A stretch of 64,000 bases of DNA from the NCBI RefSeq assembly GCF_003573695.1, contig NC_039359.1, positions 142,063,112-142,127,111 on the forward strand. The letters run 5' to 3'. The notes under the pieces were generated by a model that had not been told where the DNA came from, searched no databases, and was given only the letters and a program-made list of their open reading frames with translations. Below are positions 32,218 to 44,059 of the stretch, piece after piece. Made by a program: the position numbers and the translations under genes. Positions within the stretch are counted from its first letter, which is position 1, and each line of letters opens with the position of its first letter. The stretch is from Papaver somniferum. Lineage: Eukaryota; Streptophyta; Magnoliopsida; Ranunculales; Papaveraceae.

Positions 32218-32733
32218 TTAATGTTCGGGATTTGTGATGCCAATGTTTGGACCAAGGCCATGTAAGCTGAGAGGGTCATCGTACACATTATACTCGAGCC
32301 CTATTTGCCGTATGACAAGCTGCGAATCACTTGTCAGCCTTACATCGGTTACCCCCATCTCTATTATTATACGTAGGGCATGTACGACAGCTTCGTATTC
32401 AACAATGTTGTTGGTATGCTCTTTGAATTCCAATCTAAGTGCCTGTATAATCCTTTCTCCAGTTGGGGTGATAATGACAATACCTATTCCTGCTCCTTCC
32501 TTATTTTTAGATCCGTCGACAAAGACTTCCCATTGTCTATGACTCGCAGGTTCGAGGATATCCATTGGATCCTTGATTTCTTCCTCGGCTTCTGGTATTC
32601 CCTTAATCTCTTCGTCGTTGTCAAGGGGGAGGTCTGCTAAGAAATCTGCCACTTGGGACTTCTGAGAATGTTGAATTTCATGAATGATGTTGAATTGGTC
32701 CAGATGGGTGTTCCATTTGGCTATTCGGCCCAC
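32218..32733 (-). pseudogene. Gypsy second RNase H (archaeal-type, aRNH)
   Basis: The frame of 171 codons contains WEVFVDGSKNKEGAGIGIVI (first Asp), a middle acidic site in NNIVEYEAVVHALR, and LTSDSQLVIRQI (third Asp). This RNase H is additional to the gypsy RNase H at 32805. Tat-lineage plant elements are known to carry such a second, archaeal-like RNase H. The C-terminal end, with the fourth catalytic residue, runs into a frameshift near 32220. Confidence 0.8.
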
Positions 32734-32804
32734 TTTTCCCGTGCTTTTGAGGACTGCTTTGGTGCATGGTACCCTGACGAGGTGAGTTAGGAAGTAGGTT
32801 CTTT

Positions 32805-34250
32805 CTAGTTTTTGGGTAGCCCATACCAGTGCGAGGATGAGTTGTTCAATCTTAGTATAATTTCTTTCCGCGAATTGAGTGTCTTGCTGACGTAATAGAT
32901 AGGCTGTTCTACTTTGTATTGGTTTTGACTAACTACCGCGCTGACTGCGTCCTCCGTTGCTGCTATGTACAGTGCCAAAACTTCATCAGGGTCTGGCTTC
33001 TGCAGGATCGGGATTGAAGCTAGATGTTCTTTGATTTTTTGGAATGCTTCCTCGCATTCGGGTCCATTCGAACCTGCTCCCTTTTTTAAGAATATTGAAG
33101 AAATGTTTGCATTTGTCCGAAGACCGTGCAATAAATCTGCCCAACGCTGCTATGGACCCATTGAGCTTCTGCACTTCCTTCAGATTCTTTGGGGACGGCA
33201 TCTCTACTATGGCTTGAATCTTGCTGGGTCTACCTCGATGCCCCTTTTCGTCCAGATACCCGAGGAACTTCCCCGAGGTGACACCGAAAGTACATTTCTC
33301 CGGATTCACTTTCATGTGATGCTGTCTCATTGCTTCGAAGATATTCCTCAGGTCCTGGTGGTGATTTTTACGCAGCTTGCTTTTGACGAGCATGTCGTCC
33401 ACGTAGACTTCTAGGGTTCCTCCAATCCATGGCTTGAAGATAGCATCGACCATCCTTTGGTATGTTGCCCCTGCGTTTCGGAGCCCGAAAGGCATTCTGG
33501 TATAGCAATAAAGGCCATGTGGGGTATAGAACGCTGTGTGTGGCTGATCTTCTTCTGCCAGGGCTACTTGGTTGTAACCAGAATATCCGTCCATGAACGA
33601 CAGCTCTTCGTACCCTTCAACTGCTTCAACCAGTTGATCTATGCTCGGCAGGGGATAGCTGTCCTTTGGACATGCCTTGTTGAGATTAGTAAAGTCGATG
33701 CATATTCTAACCCCTCCATTTTTCTTAGGAACAATGACCATGTTGGAGATCCAGGTAGGGTACTTGACTTCCTTGATAAATCCTGCATCTAGTAGCTTCC
33801 GAAGTTCTGTTTCTACTCTATCTCTTCTCTTTCCCTCTTCTACTCTATTCTATTTCTAACCGCCTCATGATATTCTGGAGCCACTTTTCGTATTTTCTCC
33901 GCCTGAACGGGGTGCCCGGTTTGATGCGTAGTTCATGTTGGATTACTTTTGGGTCAATCCCCGGCATATCTCCTAACTTCCAGGCGAACACATCCGCATA
34001 TTCCTAAGTAATTTGGTTAAGGAATGTTCTCTTCCTTCGTCATGATGGTCCCAATTTTGACCATCTTCGGGTCTTCTTCCGTTCCTATGTTGATTTCCTT
34101 TAGGGTTCTACTGTGAACACAGGCTTCGGGTTTCCGAGACTGGGGCGCTCTTTAATTGCTATTTAGCGTGTTTCTGTTCTGCTCTTCGTGTTTGTTGAGG
34201 TACTTGTTTCCGAGCCTTGGACATTACCATCTTTCGTCAAGCCTTTTCCT
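32805..34250 (-). pseudogene. Gypsy reverse transcriptase and gypsy RNase H
   Basis: The open frame from 33741 (251 codons) starts inside the RT fingers with VPKKNGGVRICIDFTNLNKA. It has the first catalytic Asp at residue 51 (LSFMDGYSGY), MPFGLRNAGATYQRMVD, and the YVDD box at 113-116. After FLGYL the frame decays. The gypsy RNase H continues in another frame (33131-32805: ECEEAFQKIKEHL, ALYIAATEDAVSAVV, PIYYVSKTLN) and shifts again after NSRKE. Upstream (33742-34250) the RT start and connection to protease are readable with stops. At least two frameshifts make it non-functional. Confidence 0.88.
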
Positions 34251-34305
34251 GTAGTTTCCTTAAGGAATAGGTCTACGGCTTTCTCTTTCGCGGTTTCTTG
34301 ATTTC

Positions 34306-34947
34306 TTACTCTTCGGATTTTTCGCTGCTCTTCTTGCTCATTGTTGATATGATCCTGAGTGGCCTGGCATCTCGCGTAGCGATTCGATCTCCCTTGATCT
34401 CCATTATTCCCTCAGGTGTTGGAAATCTGAGGTATTGGTGGTATGTTGCCGCAACTCCTTTGAGCTTGTGTACCCATTGTCGTCCAATAATGGCGTTGTA
34501 GGGGGAAGGGGTGTCCACCACACTGAATCGGGTATCCAGTTTCATGGGCCCTGCGTTAACCTGTAACACGATGTCTCCCAAGGGCTTCGTGGCTGCTCCA
34601 TTGAATCCGTAGATGGTGTGATAAGAGGTCATCAACTGTTCATCATGGAGCTTCATCCGTTTGAATGCATCATAGAATAGGACATTTACAGAGCTTCCCC
34701 CGTCTATGAGGATCTTTTTGAGGTTACATCCAGCTACTGGTAATGTTAGGACCAAGGGATCGTTATGGTCTTCCATATCTTCTTCGATATCCTCGGCATC
34801 GAAGATGATAGGAGATTCCATCCATTCTTCGTGTTCGTCCACCGCTATCCCATCGACCTTATATAACTCTCGCAGCGGTCTTCGAATTGCTTCCGTAACC
34901 TTTTTCCAATCTGCGCTGTGAGTGAGGGTCCTGTGGCTTCGGAACAC
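34306..34947 (-). pseudogene. Gypsy aspartic protease
   Basis: The frame is 213 codons. The active-site region reads LIDGGSSVNVLFYDAF at about residues 81-96, the D-G-G-S variant usual in Tat-like elements. It is followed by YNAIIGRQWVHKLKGVAATYH, the second conserved protease block. It would cleave the polyprotein. A stop separates it from RT. Confidence 0.8.
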
Positions 34948-36600
34948 GAGATGGTGTTGATTGTTCGGTTTTCTTCCGGAAGTTGGACTGGTTTGGTTCG
35001 TTTGGATCTGTCCTCGGTAACCTCCTTTCGTATGTAATGTTTGAGCTCTCCCGCATCAATTAATTTTTGGATCATTATTTTAAGGTTCTTGCATTTTTCG
35101 GTCTGGTGTCCGTTGAAACAGTGATACTCACAGTAATCTTTAGACTTCTCGGATCTCGGGGGCTGCTTTCCCTTAGACCATGGCCACTAAGTTTTCCCTC
35201 CCTTTGATCTCTCGTAGGATACGAGCATAGCTAGCGTTGAGTTTCGTGTAAACTTGATCTTCGAATTTTCGGTCGCCTGTTCTTCGTTCATCCCTCCGTT
35301 CCTTCCTATCTTCGTGAGGTCTCTCATCTGAGCAACCCCTTTTGGCCCCATTGGTTTGTTCCGTGCTGAATTGGTGCGGTGAGACCTCTGCGGATATGCC
35401 CTCGGGTTTTCCCGTTGAATTTCTTCAAGTCGAGCGTGCTTCTCGATAATTATTCGGAGATCTCCTTCTTCTTGGGCACGCTCCCGTGAATTTCAACAAA
35501 TAGGGGACTCATTCGGTCTAAGCCCCATTTGTAGCAGTTGATGCTTACCACTGGGTCCACGCTCCCTATGGCTTGGCAGATCTTATGCCATCTGTTTGTG
35601 TCTCCCTCGTGGTTTCCTTGTAGCCAATTGCTAGTGAAAAGAGCTTATCCATCCCGGTGTTTACAGTCTTGTTGTACATGTATGTTCTTAAGAATTTCTC
35701 TGCGAGTTGGTCGTATGAGTGGATGGAGTTTGGTGGCAGATTATCAAACCATGATAACGCCGATCCCTTCAAGCTTGACGGGAAGTATCTACAGAGTACG
35801 GCGTCGTTCTGACCCCATCTAGCTAAGACACGGTTGTAGTACCGAATGTGCACATGTGCAGCAGGGTCGCTGGATCCATCATAGCATTCGAACGTCGGGA
35901 CAGGGCATTTCAGTGGAATAGGGGTGTTGGCCAAGCGATGCGTTAAGGGCGTGGAGTTAGCTTCTCTCATGACCTCTTCTAACCTTCCCCCACCTTGTTT
36001 ATTTTTAATTGCCTGATCTCTGCCATCATCTCATCTCGTAGTTCCTCCATTGCGCGTTGGTGCTCTAAATTCTTCAGCTCATACCGTCTGACTCTCCATC
36101 GTCATAATCCGGGTCGGATACGCTACGTCTCCTTGTCGTCTTCATTAGCCGCTAGGACGACTCTAGTCTTGGTTTGGCTCTGGTGCTTTGGAGCTTGCTT
36201 CATCAAGTTGTTGGATGGTCTTCGTGCTTAGAGCAATCCGCTCCTTTAAATCTTGATTTTCTCTGGCCAACAGAGCTACAGCTTCTGCGTAAACCTGCTG
36301 GTTCTTCCTCAGTTCCTCAAGCTCAGCCATTAGTCGGTGTGATTGGTTGGACCCCTGATTGGGAGTCCCAGCGCGTGCCGCTACAGCCGTGGTGCCGCCC
36401 TCCTCCATGGTCTGTACTAAAGGTGGCAGGGGTTCAGCTTCGGTTGCTGGTGTTTCCAAATTGGAGTGAGCGCCCCTCTGCGGTGCCAGAGCCGCCGGTA
36501 TGGTTTGATTCTGATTATTTGTTAGCGGCATTCCAAAGGTTAGCAAGGTGCGCGGGTTGGAATGTTCTGGATTCATCCACCCTTTCTCTTGGTTGATTAA
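34948..36600 (-). pseudogene. Gypsy gag
   Basis: From the N-terminus, 36576-36163 is a Gln/Glu-rich leader with a short coiled coil. The segment 35970-35566 is the retrotrans_gag domain (FECYDGSSDPAAHVHIRYYN, FPSSLKGSALSWFDNLPPNS, YDQLAEKFL). A knuckle-like CEYHCFNGHQTEKC lies at about 35095-35140, followed by LIDAGELKHYIRKE at about 35030-35070. The parts are in different frames with stops between, so Gag is broken. Confidence 0.82.
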
Positions 36601-37273
36601 GTTGACTCATGGCGAAGGTATTGCTAGCCTCCGCAGCTTCGGGACTACCGCAACCTCCCCGTACTTTATCGTTGCTGCTCTGAGAGCCGCCGCTGCAACT
36701 GAATTACGTTCATGGGTGAAGTGATTTCTGCAGTATCTTGCCTTCGATTGGTCATTTAGCTTTATCTCCTTTCTGCTTGCTTCGGGTGATGATCGGGGTT
36801 GTCCTGGGTGTTTCTTTTGACAAAGCTTTGGATTTTCCTGCTTCCTGCGTCTTTTCCATCACGTGCCCTTTTGTTGATAGTGAAATCTCGCGTAAACTTG
36901 CCTTCTTTACTCACAACACGTTCTCTCTGCATAAGTTATTTCAAACAGAAACGGGAATATCCGCGTGAAGCGGGTTAGTTGGCGAAATACAATTTTTCAA
37001 GAGGGAATTAATACCCGCAGGCTATAAAATACGGGTTAGAGTTTTATTAAAGGAGATCCTTAGTATAAAAACTACGAAAATTGCAAATCCGATGGATTAG
37101 AACAATAACTCTTATCGAAGACCAAAGGTGGGTTTTTGAACATAATACAATTAACGAATGATCTATACGGTCCGAGCTGATAAAATCAGAGCAATCATAT
37201 GCCAAATTAAAATGAAATCACAGGACAAGATAAATCTTTTACCGGGACGAAGTCCCTGTTTCTAGCGCCAAAT
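36601..37273 (-). other. 5' leader of the gypsy element
   Basis: No gene was recognised. The primer-binding site lies at its outer end. Confidence 0.6.
37252..37270 (-). other. Primer-binding site of the gypsy element
   Basis: Three bases inside the 5' LTR the minus strand reads TGGCGCTAGAAACAGGGAC, of the TGGCGC type used by plant gypsy elements. It overlaps a perfect small hairpin GGGAC-TTC-GTCCC. I do not name the tRNA. Confidence 0.65.
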
Positions 37274-38131
37274 TGTGGGCACACAAACCACGAGGGGGTC
37301 CGAACGCTCACAATCAATCATTATCATCTAAAGAGATTATGATGATGGTACCCTGGTGTTGATTCATTGGCTCAAAACCTTCGGGTTTATCATGGCCTCA
37401 TCCAACAACTCCATGCGTGGCGTTTGTGCATGGGATATAAGTATTAAGGAAAACAAAACATATAAGCAAACATGCGCGGAGCTAAATGAATGTAAAGTGC
37501 TGAAATGTAAATAAGACCAAGGTTTACGTGGTTCAGCACTAAGGCCTACATCCACGGGGTTTGTTGTTTTACTATGTTCTTCACGGTTACACGAATAGTT
37601 GAATGACTTTTGGGGTTTACATGTTTCTCTCCTCTAAGGGATTAACTTACCCTTACTATTTCTCTCTCTCTCTCTCCTCCCCTTCCTGATATTTTCCCAT
37701 CCCCTTTCCTCTTGGTGGAGATTGGGTATTTATAAGGTTAGAACGTGGGACCCATCTCTGAAGACCGTTGGAACCTTATCCTATTGTGTCCTTGCGTCCA
37801 TCACGCGGAGGTCTGCGTTTGCCCCTTGATCCCGCAGAGGCATCCTCGCTCGTTCCACAGGTTGGTCGACACGTACACTGCTCAGAGTGTTTAATGTGGG
37901 TAGTTGAGGGGTCTGCTCGTGTCAGACAAGTGTCTTCTGCCCCTGTCAGTCCGTGTCAGCTAACTTTCTCTCCACCGTTGATCTTAGCTCCTCTTTTGGG
38001 GATGAGATAAAGTAACTCCTCGGGGTTTATTCGGTGTTTCGTGACGCATCATGTTTTGATGTTTTGGCCTGCATGCTTTCCACGTACCTTTTTATATACA
38101 CGTGTCTGATAGTGAGATATATGTGTACACA
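37274..38131 (-). repeat. 5' LTR of the gypsy element (858 bp)
   Basis: Starts TGTGGGCACACAAACC and ends ATGTGTACACA, followed by the ATAGG target duplication. The sense promoter is most likely TATAAATACC on the minus strand at 37727-37737. Confidence 0.92.
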
Positions 38132-38136
38132 ATAGG

Positions 38137-38879
38137 TATAGTTTGGTAGGAAATGGTGTGGAAATTTGGATATCTTATTTAAGTTTGGCTATGTTTTTAT
38201 TTGGGTTGTCAAATTTCACCGGAAGTTGCTAAATAAAAATAAATCGAAAGAGTCTCATCATTAATTCCACTTGATTGGTAATTTTTTGTGAAATTAAACC
38301 ATCTCGTCATTGGTTCGATATGATGGTAACTTTTCTTGAAATTGTGTAGCAACATGCAGAAATTCTGGTGACTGATAAGGAAAAATAATTTGTAACAACA
38401 TGCGAAAACTCTGGTGACCGAAAAATAGATAGATTTTTCATAAAATAATTTGTGATTACATGCATGTTAGTTTAGTTGTCGGTAAATCAACGCGACCTAA
38501 CAACACCTTCAGTAACTAGAGAAAGTCTGAATTTTTCGTGTGATGGTAGCAGAATTTTTTACTTGCCGTAGTGCAAGTTGTGCAAGGCTCGGACAGGCCG
38601 GCGTAAAACTTATTGTTCGACTCTTAGGAGATATTCTCTAGTCGACCCGGTACTTGCTACTGGAAAAGACTTTGGATTTGGATTTGGTAGCAGAATATTT
38701 TACTTTCATGAGATGGAATCATTCCAGTTCTGGCCTACCTGGGACTTGTTCTTGGACAAAAGGCTTTCGGATATCGGTAGCAGAATTTTATACCACCCTA
38801 AACCATGACCAAAACTAGAAAACAAAGAAAAAATAAAACAAATTGTGATGGTAACAGGCTACCAATACTTAACGAGGGT
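38137..38879. other. No gene recognised
   Basis: GGTAGCAGAATNTTTTAC-type sequence recurs at about 38548, 38686 and 38778. No domain or terminus was found. Confidence 0.4.
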
Positions 38880-40182
38880 CAAAATAGAATTTACAGTAAC
38901 CGTTTTATTAACATCTGATGAAATAACTTGATCAAATTTTTACAAGTAAACAACCTTGTTAGCCACTGCCTTAACATTACTTTTCTTGTCATAAAAACTC
39001 TAATATTTCTCTCCTTACATATATTCCACATGATAGCTGCAAAGATCAAGTTAAAGACTGCAGTACTAGCTTTACTATGTTGTATTAGCTGCCAAACTTG
39101 TAAAGTATAAACAACATCTATAGGTGTAGAAAAAACATTAGACTTGAAACTCCTCGCAAACTTGTTTGGTCAAGAAACAATGAAGAAGTGAATGGAGGTT
39201 GATTCAAAATCATCATAAACCATCCTTCTGGTACCACTATTCTTCTTCTTTCTATTAGAAAATCTCTTATTGGAAGTTTATCATGAGCAATAAGCCACAA
39301 AATGAGAGCATTTTAGTTTCCAAATAAGAGTAAAAACAACACTAATTAAGAGAGAACCATATTCCAGGGTTAGTCTATCATAAATGGAATTAACATAAAA
39401 TTGTTTATTTTTAGTTAAAAGGTCATTTCAATTTATCTTTATAATTCAAGTTAAAACTTAATGAAACTAAGTCTGATGAGGAAAAAGACAATTCTAACCC
39501 TTGCAACAAAATTTAGTTTTCTAAGAACCTGAAATTTCAAACAACGGAATTAGCAATTAACTTTCTCATTTCAGTAAAATCAAATGTTTAGCTCTTTTCA
39601 TGACATAAAGGTTAGGATAACAACTTTTAATTGGAGAATCATAAATCAGTTATTATCCTAAAATCTAATATGAGTATTATTCTTAGCTTTGAATCTGACG
39701 TACTTCATGAAAATATGATTGAATCTCATAATTTCTCTCTAGGATGACTTGCCATAAGTGAATTTAGGATTCTTATATATCCATACTAATTTACCAAATT
39801 TATACTTCATTATAATGATAGATTCCCAAAGAGCGTTGTCCTCAACTGATATCTCCAAAACCATTTACAGAGTATAGCATGATTTATTTTCTTCAAGTCC
39901 TTAATTTCCAAACCATCAAACTTCTACCTCTTACAAAGTGCATTCCATTTCACAGGATGCATCTTTTTACTTCATTTATACTCATGTCAAACGCAATTTC
40001 TCATGATTCTCTCAAGTTTCTTTGTAACTGAAATTAGCATTTCATACAAAGACATGTAATAGATAATTAAGGAGACTGGCTAGCAAGCAAAAATACTATT
40101 AAGTTAGAGTAATCTTGCTAACTCTAGAGAGCATTAATGTTTTTTTTCCAACCAACAAGTTAATTAGAATAATATTAAGCTT
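38880..40182 (-). pseudogene. LINE ORF2 remnant, 3' part (zf-RVT and RT C-terminus)
   Basis: On the minus strand, 39300-39118 reads MWLIAHDKLPIRDFLIERRR, the start of the zf-RVT domain of plant LINE ORF2 (W..L..LPT...L..R). The segment 39730-40180 gives broken pieces of the RT C-terminal region (GLxIRxLK- and LWRKVI-like) with many stops. The remnant continues beyond the solo LTR at 43022-43295. RNase H and the 3' tail are missing on the left. Confidence 0.65.
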
Positions 40183-40244
40183 TGAAAAGACGAGGGTACC
40201 CAAATATACCTCAATCTAAAACTTTTCCACCTATAAGTCCTTTC

Positions 40245-40400
40245 TCCGAAAGTGATTGTCTATGGACTGAGTCGAGACAATACAACTAATCGGTTCACAC
40301 TTCGTGTGATCGTCTATGGATACGAGATCGAGACAATACGACAACAAGATAACTTGTGTGATTGACTATGGATACAAGATCGAGACAATACAAAAACGAA
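40245..40400 (+). repeat. Tandem repeat, about 53 bp unit, three copies
   Basis: Units share GTGATYGTCTATGGATACNAG-type sequence and CGAGACAATAC, starting at about 40250, 40308 and 40359. It lies at the left edge of the solo LTR. Confidence 0.75.
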
Positions 40401-42069
40401 GTATGATTACTTGATAATAGGTTCGGACTTAACCAAACACAATAGGATTGTATCAAGTAATTAGGAATTAACGTTTGTGTATTTTACTTTTAATTATAAT
40501 AAAAACAATTATAATTACGGAAATAGAAAAGTAAAAGACACGGCAAGATTTTGTTAACGAGGAAACCGCAAATGCAGAAAAACCCCGGGACCTTGTCCAG
40601 AATTGAGTACTCTCAGAATTAAGCCGCTATACAAAATCTAAACCAACTTCGTATAGTTGAGACCAAGCAACTAAACCTATAGTTCACCTAGTTCCCTCAG
40701 TATTCCTGCGCCTCCTACTTGTAATAAGTCACGCACTTGGAACAATTCCTTTGGTTCGTATTCCAAAAAGTAAACGAACAACAAATCTGTTCGGTAACAA
40801 CTCTTTTCAAACAACGTGATATGAGTTTGATAAAAGGCTCTTCCGTTTATCCCAATAAACTCCTTTGTCAGGTTCTTAGATCTATATATTCAACAACTAC
40901 CAAGGTAATTGTTTAGACTATGCAATCAATATTATTAATTACAAAGAAATGTATTTATGTCGATCTACTTAACTAATAAATCAAGATTATCACAAAGATA
41001 AACCGATTATAGTTGGATCCCCAGCCGATCAAGTTTTTTGCACACCAAAGATTATGAACTCAAATAAGAAAGCTTCTTTGTCTTCAAATCTTCTTAGATC
41101 TTTAATAAACACCTACACACGAGCAACTTGAATCTCTTGTGATCAATCACACATAGAATGGAGTCTGTTAACGATGGATTATCACAAGGCGTCTTTAGAT
41201 CTACAAACAGTTCTAAAGATCCCTGTCGATACTTCGATCTAGTTTGAGTGTATCTTATATCAGAAGAAAAGATTCTGAAGCATAAACAAACTAGGTGCAA
41301 TCAAAGTTCAACAACCGTTAGTCAATCAAATAATCAAAAACTAATAATAAACTGCAATTATGTAGTTCCCACCAACGGTACTCGTAGAGCTTCCCAATCC
41401 CAAAGAAGTCTTTAAAACGAGCAGTCGTAAGAGATTTCTCCTAATTAGGGTATTTTCCTCTCTGAATAGACGGCTCCACCAGTAACAACACAACTAGGTA
41501 GTTTTGCTGGCTCTGAGGATTAGTTTGCTCAAAATGCAAACTTCAATATTTATAGACCAAGGAAGTTTGGACACCAAGGAATTTCCAAAACCGAATATTC
41601 TCAAAGATATGCAATAAAGCCAAAAACGGTTTTCATAATTCCTGGAAATGCAATGTCCAAATATTGACCGAAATCTCAGTAGAAAATCTCCAATTAGTAA
41701 ATGCACATTTCCAATTTTTATTTTCTAAAGATATGCACTTAATTGCTGGAAATTAAAAGCATATAAAACTAATAACCTTAATTAAAAGATTCTCAATTTA
41801 TTTCGATCCGGGATTCTCCTTTAGTTATTAAGGAATATCTTTGAATAATAAAAGGTAAGAATTACTGCACATGTTCAAAGTATGTCGACATCTTTACTTT
41901 GTAAATCCTTTTTCATATTTACAATCTTGGAACCGATTTGCCACACTTCCAAACGAGTTTAGAATTGGTTCATCTGACTTCCAAGAACTATGTGATTGAT
42001 TATCCAATCAAATCACCATTAATGGGTTTCACGGTTCTACCAAAAAAAAGCTTCTGTTCTACCTCCATG

Positions 42070-42290
42070 TGGGTACTAGGATCGGCCACACTAGCTTTCC
42101 AAAAATTGGTTGACTGGATACTAGGATCGGTTACCACATAATTATGGTATTTTACTTGTGATCGGTTGCACAAGTCATAGGATCGGTTACCAATTACTAA
42201 GACTTGTTGCACCTCTTACAAGGATCGATTCCACATACTTGTGATCGGTTGCACCTCTTACTAGGATCGGTTACCCAATGTCTAGAGTTG
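42070..42290 (+). repeat. Degenerate tandem repeat with GGATCGGTTACC
   Basis: About seven copies of (A/T)GGATCGGTTRCACN or variants with 20-35 bp spacing lie within the solo LTR. Confidence 0.7.
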
Positions 42291-43021
42291 GTCATACCAA
42301 TTACAAAATATCGATCATACCATCTCAAGTGATTAAGATGTTTCACTAATAAAAGTCATACCAATACAAAAGTCAGGCATTGTGAATAGTTTTACCAAGA
42401 TACATAAACAAGTTATGAGTGGTTATACTAAACACACATATTGGTAATCCAAAGATTTACAATGAATAACAATACCAATAAGCCTAGCGATTTCACTTTC
42501 GATTCACAAAACAAGTTTATGGATTGTACTTCCTTTAAACAAATGTAAAGCATTGTTTCCTAGGACGAAATCTTCACCCATACCCATACATAACCACAAT
42601 AGCATTCATACGATTATGTCGATGTCTTATATACGAAGTTCAAAAGATAGACGTTATACTTAGTATTGTAATTCCTTAATACTATGTCTAACTAGAGTAT
42701 AATCATTCACAGCTTTGCAGTTATGTTTTCAATATGCACGACTTGAAAGATACGTTAGGAATGAAACAGTTCAAGTCAAATATTACTAATCTCAAGAGGA
42801 AGGATGATGTCGTCGATGTAGCTCTTTACTTCTTCACATTCTTTAAGTCTTCACGCAATACTTGTAAGTCTCATATCCTAATAACTTTCTAGCTAACCTA
42901 TACGAAGTTGACTCTAGTAAATAATCAAGCGACTCTTTAAATAAGTTTTGATTCACTAAAATATGACAACCAAACTTGACATACCAACGCTTGGTGGGTT
43001 CAACCGAGCTATGCTCTAACA

Positions 43022-43295
43022 AGCTTAACAATGAACCTGCTTATTACCTTGTCCCATTTAATTATTCATCCATATCTCTCAGAGGAAGTCCCAAATAATT
43101 ATTAGGAAGAATTCCAGTATAACATCCCAGAAAAAGAAAAAAATAGGTAAATCTCCATCAAAGCCAACACCAAAGAACCGACTTTTGAACAATCTAACAT
43201 CTCAAAATAGAAAAGAACTAGTTTTACTTACTTGTCCAGCATCAGTATCAAGAAAGATGAAAATATCATCTGCAAATTCAAAATTTAACATAATA
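43022..43295 (-). pseudogene. LINE ORF2 remnant, RT active-site part
   Basis: The minus strand reads EFADDIFIFLDTDAGQVSKT at about 43230-43290, the (Y/F)ADD box of plant LINE RT. Further on (about 43085-43130) comes NYLGLPLRDMDE, the L-G-(L/V)-P block. It joins logically to 40182 across the AGCTT duplication. Several stops are present. Confidence 0.65.
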
Positions 43296-43932
43296 TAATT
43301 AACCTTTAGATATTATAACATGATTTTAGTAAAATCAAAAGTGAATTATAAAAATTTATTTTCATTTATTAATCTTTATCGTACAGTAGGATTAAAGTGC
43401 AGATGAATTTCCGAACATTGTTTAATTATCCATAGTTCTGCGATTATGTTATTGGTGGTGGAAATATTTTTGGGGGAAAAAAGGAAAATGGTTTGTGGGT
43501 ACAAACACCACTTGTGTGTTTAAAATTCTCAAAGTTAAGCAAGGGTACATTTGAAGTAATCCAAGTGCCGAATCTCCGTTTGCTAACACCATAGATATTT
43601 TTCAGATAATCATTTGATTTTATCTACATAACTTAATTGCGATGCTAACAGTTTTTGTTTCAATAGTTGTTGCAATCCTATGTTCAGATAAGAGACAGAA
43701 AAATATCCCAGGGAAAAAATATCAATAAAGACGCTAGAAAACAAGATGTACATGAGACTCGTATTTTGTTTCCTTGAACCCTACCCCAATAAGTATACCT
43801 CCCAACAACCTACCACCTAATTGGCTGCATTTCGTTTACCACTCCCGGTGGTGAATTAGCTTTTTAGCAACCTTCGTCGTCCATGGGAATAAATCTCACA
43901 AACACTCTTACTGATATAATTTTATTAAATAA
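43296..43932. other. No gene recognised
   Basis: AT-rich. No domain, terminus or repeat was recognised. Confidence 0.4.
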
Positions 43933-43934
43933 TA

Positions 43935-44040
43935 CTTTCTCCGTTTCTGGAAAATAGATACTTTCATTTTTTTCTCAGTTTGACTTATTTTTAGCTAAAA
44001 TGAAAAAATGAAAGTATCTCTTTTCAAAAAACAGAAGGAG
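43935..44040. mobile_element. Stowaway-type MITE, 106 bp
   Basis: The left end reads CTTTCTCCGTTTCTGG and then AGATACTTTCATTTTTT. The right end mirrors it: AAAAAATGAAAGTATCT, ending AACAGAAGGAG. TA is duplicated at 43933-43934 and 44041-44042. Termini are variants of the Stowaway consensus CTCCCTCCGTTCC. Confidence 0.85.
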
Positions 44041-44059
44041 TATCCAATAATTAGAGACA

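Larger units (their letters stand above)
24775..38131 (-). mobile_element. Recent Ty3/gypsy retrotransposon, Tat type, 13.4 kb
   Basis: Near-identical LTRs (24775-25631, 37274-38131) and an exact 5 bp target duplication ATAGG (24770-24774, 38132-38136) bound it. On the minus strand the order is LTR, primer site, gag, protease, RT, gypsy RNase H, a second RNase H, integrase. Then comes a spliced gene in the opposite direction, the polypurine tract and the LTR. Two RNase H domains and an antisense ORF after integrase are known marks of the Tat/Retand group. gag-pol has several frameshifts and the antisense gene has two stops, so it is unlikely to be autonomous. Confidence 0.92.
40183..43021 (-). 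repeat. Solo LTR, 2839 bp, inserted in the LINE
   Basis: It begins TGAAAAGACGAGG and ends GCTATGCTCTAACA (TG...CA). An exact target duplication AGCTT flanks it at 40178-40182 and 43022-43026. LINE sequence resumes on the far side. No gag or pol was recognised inside. On the minus strand it starts TGTTAGAGCATAGCTC, a style I associate with poppy LTRs. A large-retrotransposon-derivative rather than a solo LTR is possible, but no internal repeat pair was seen. Confidence 0.75.
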
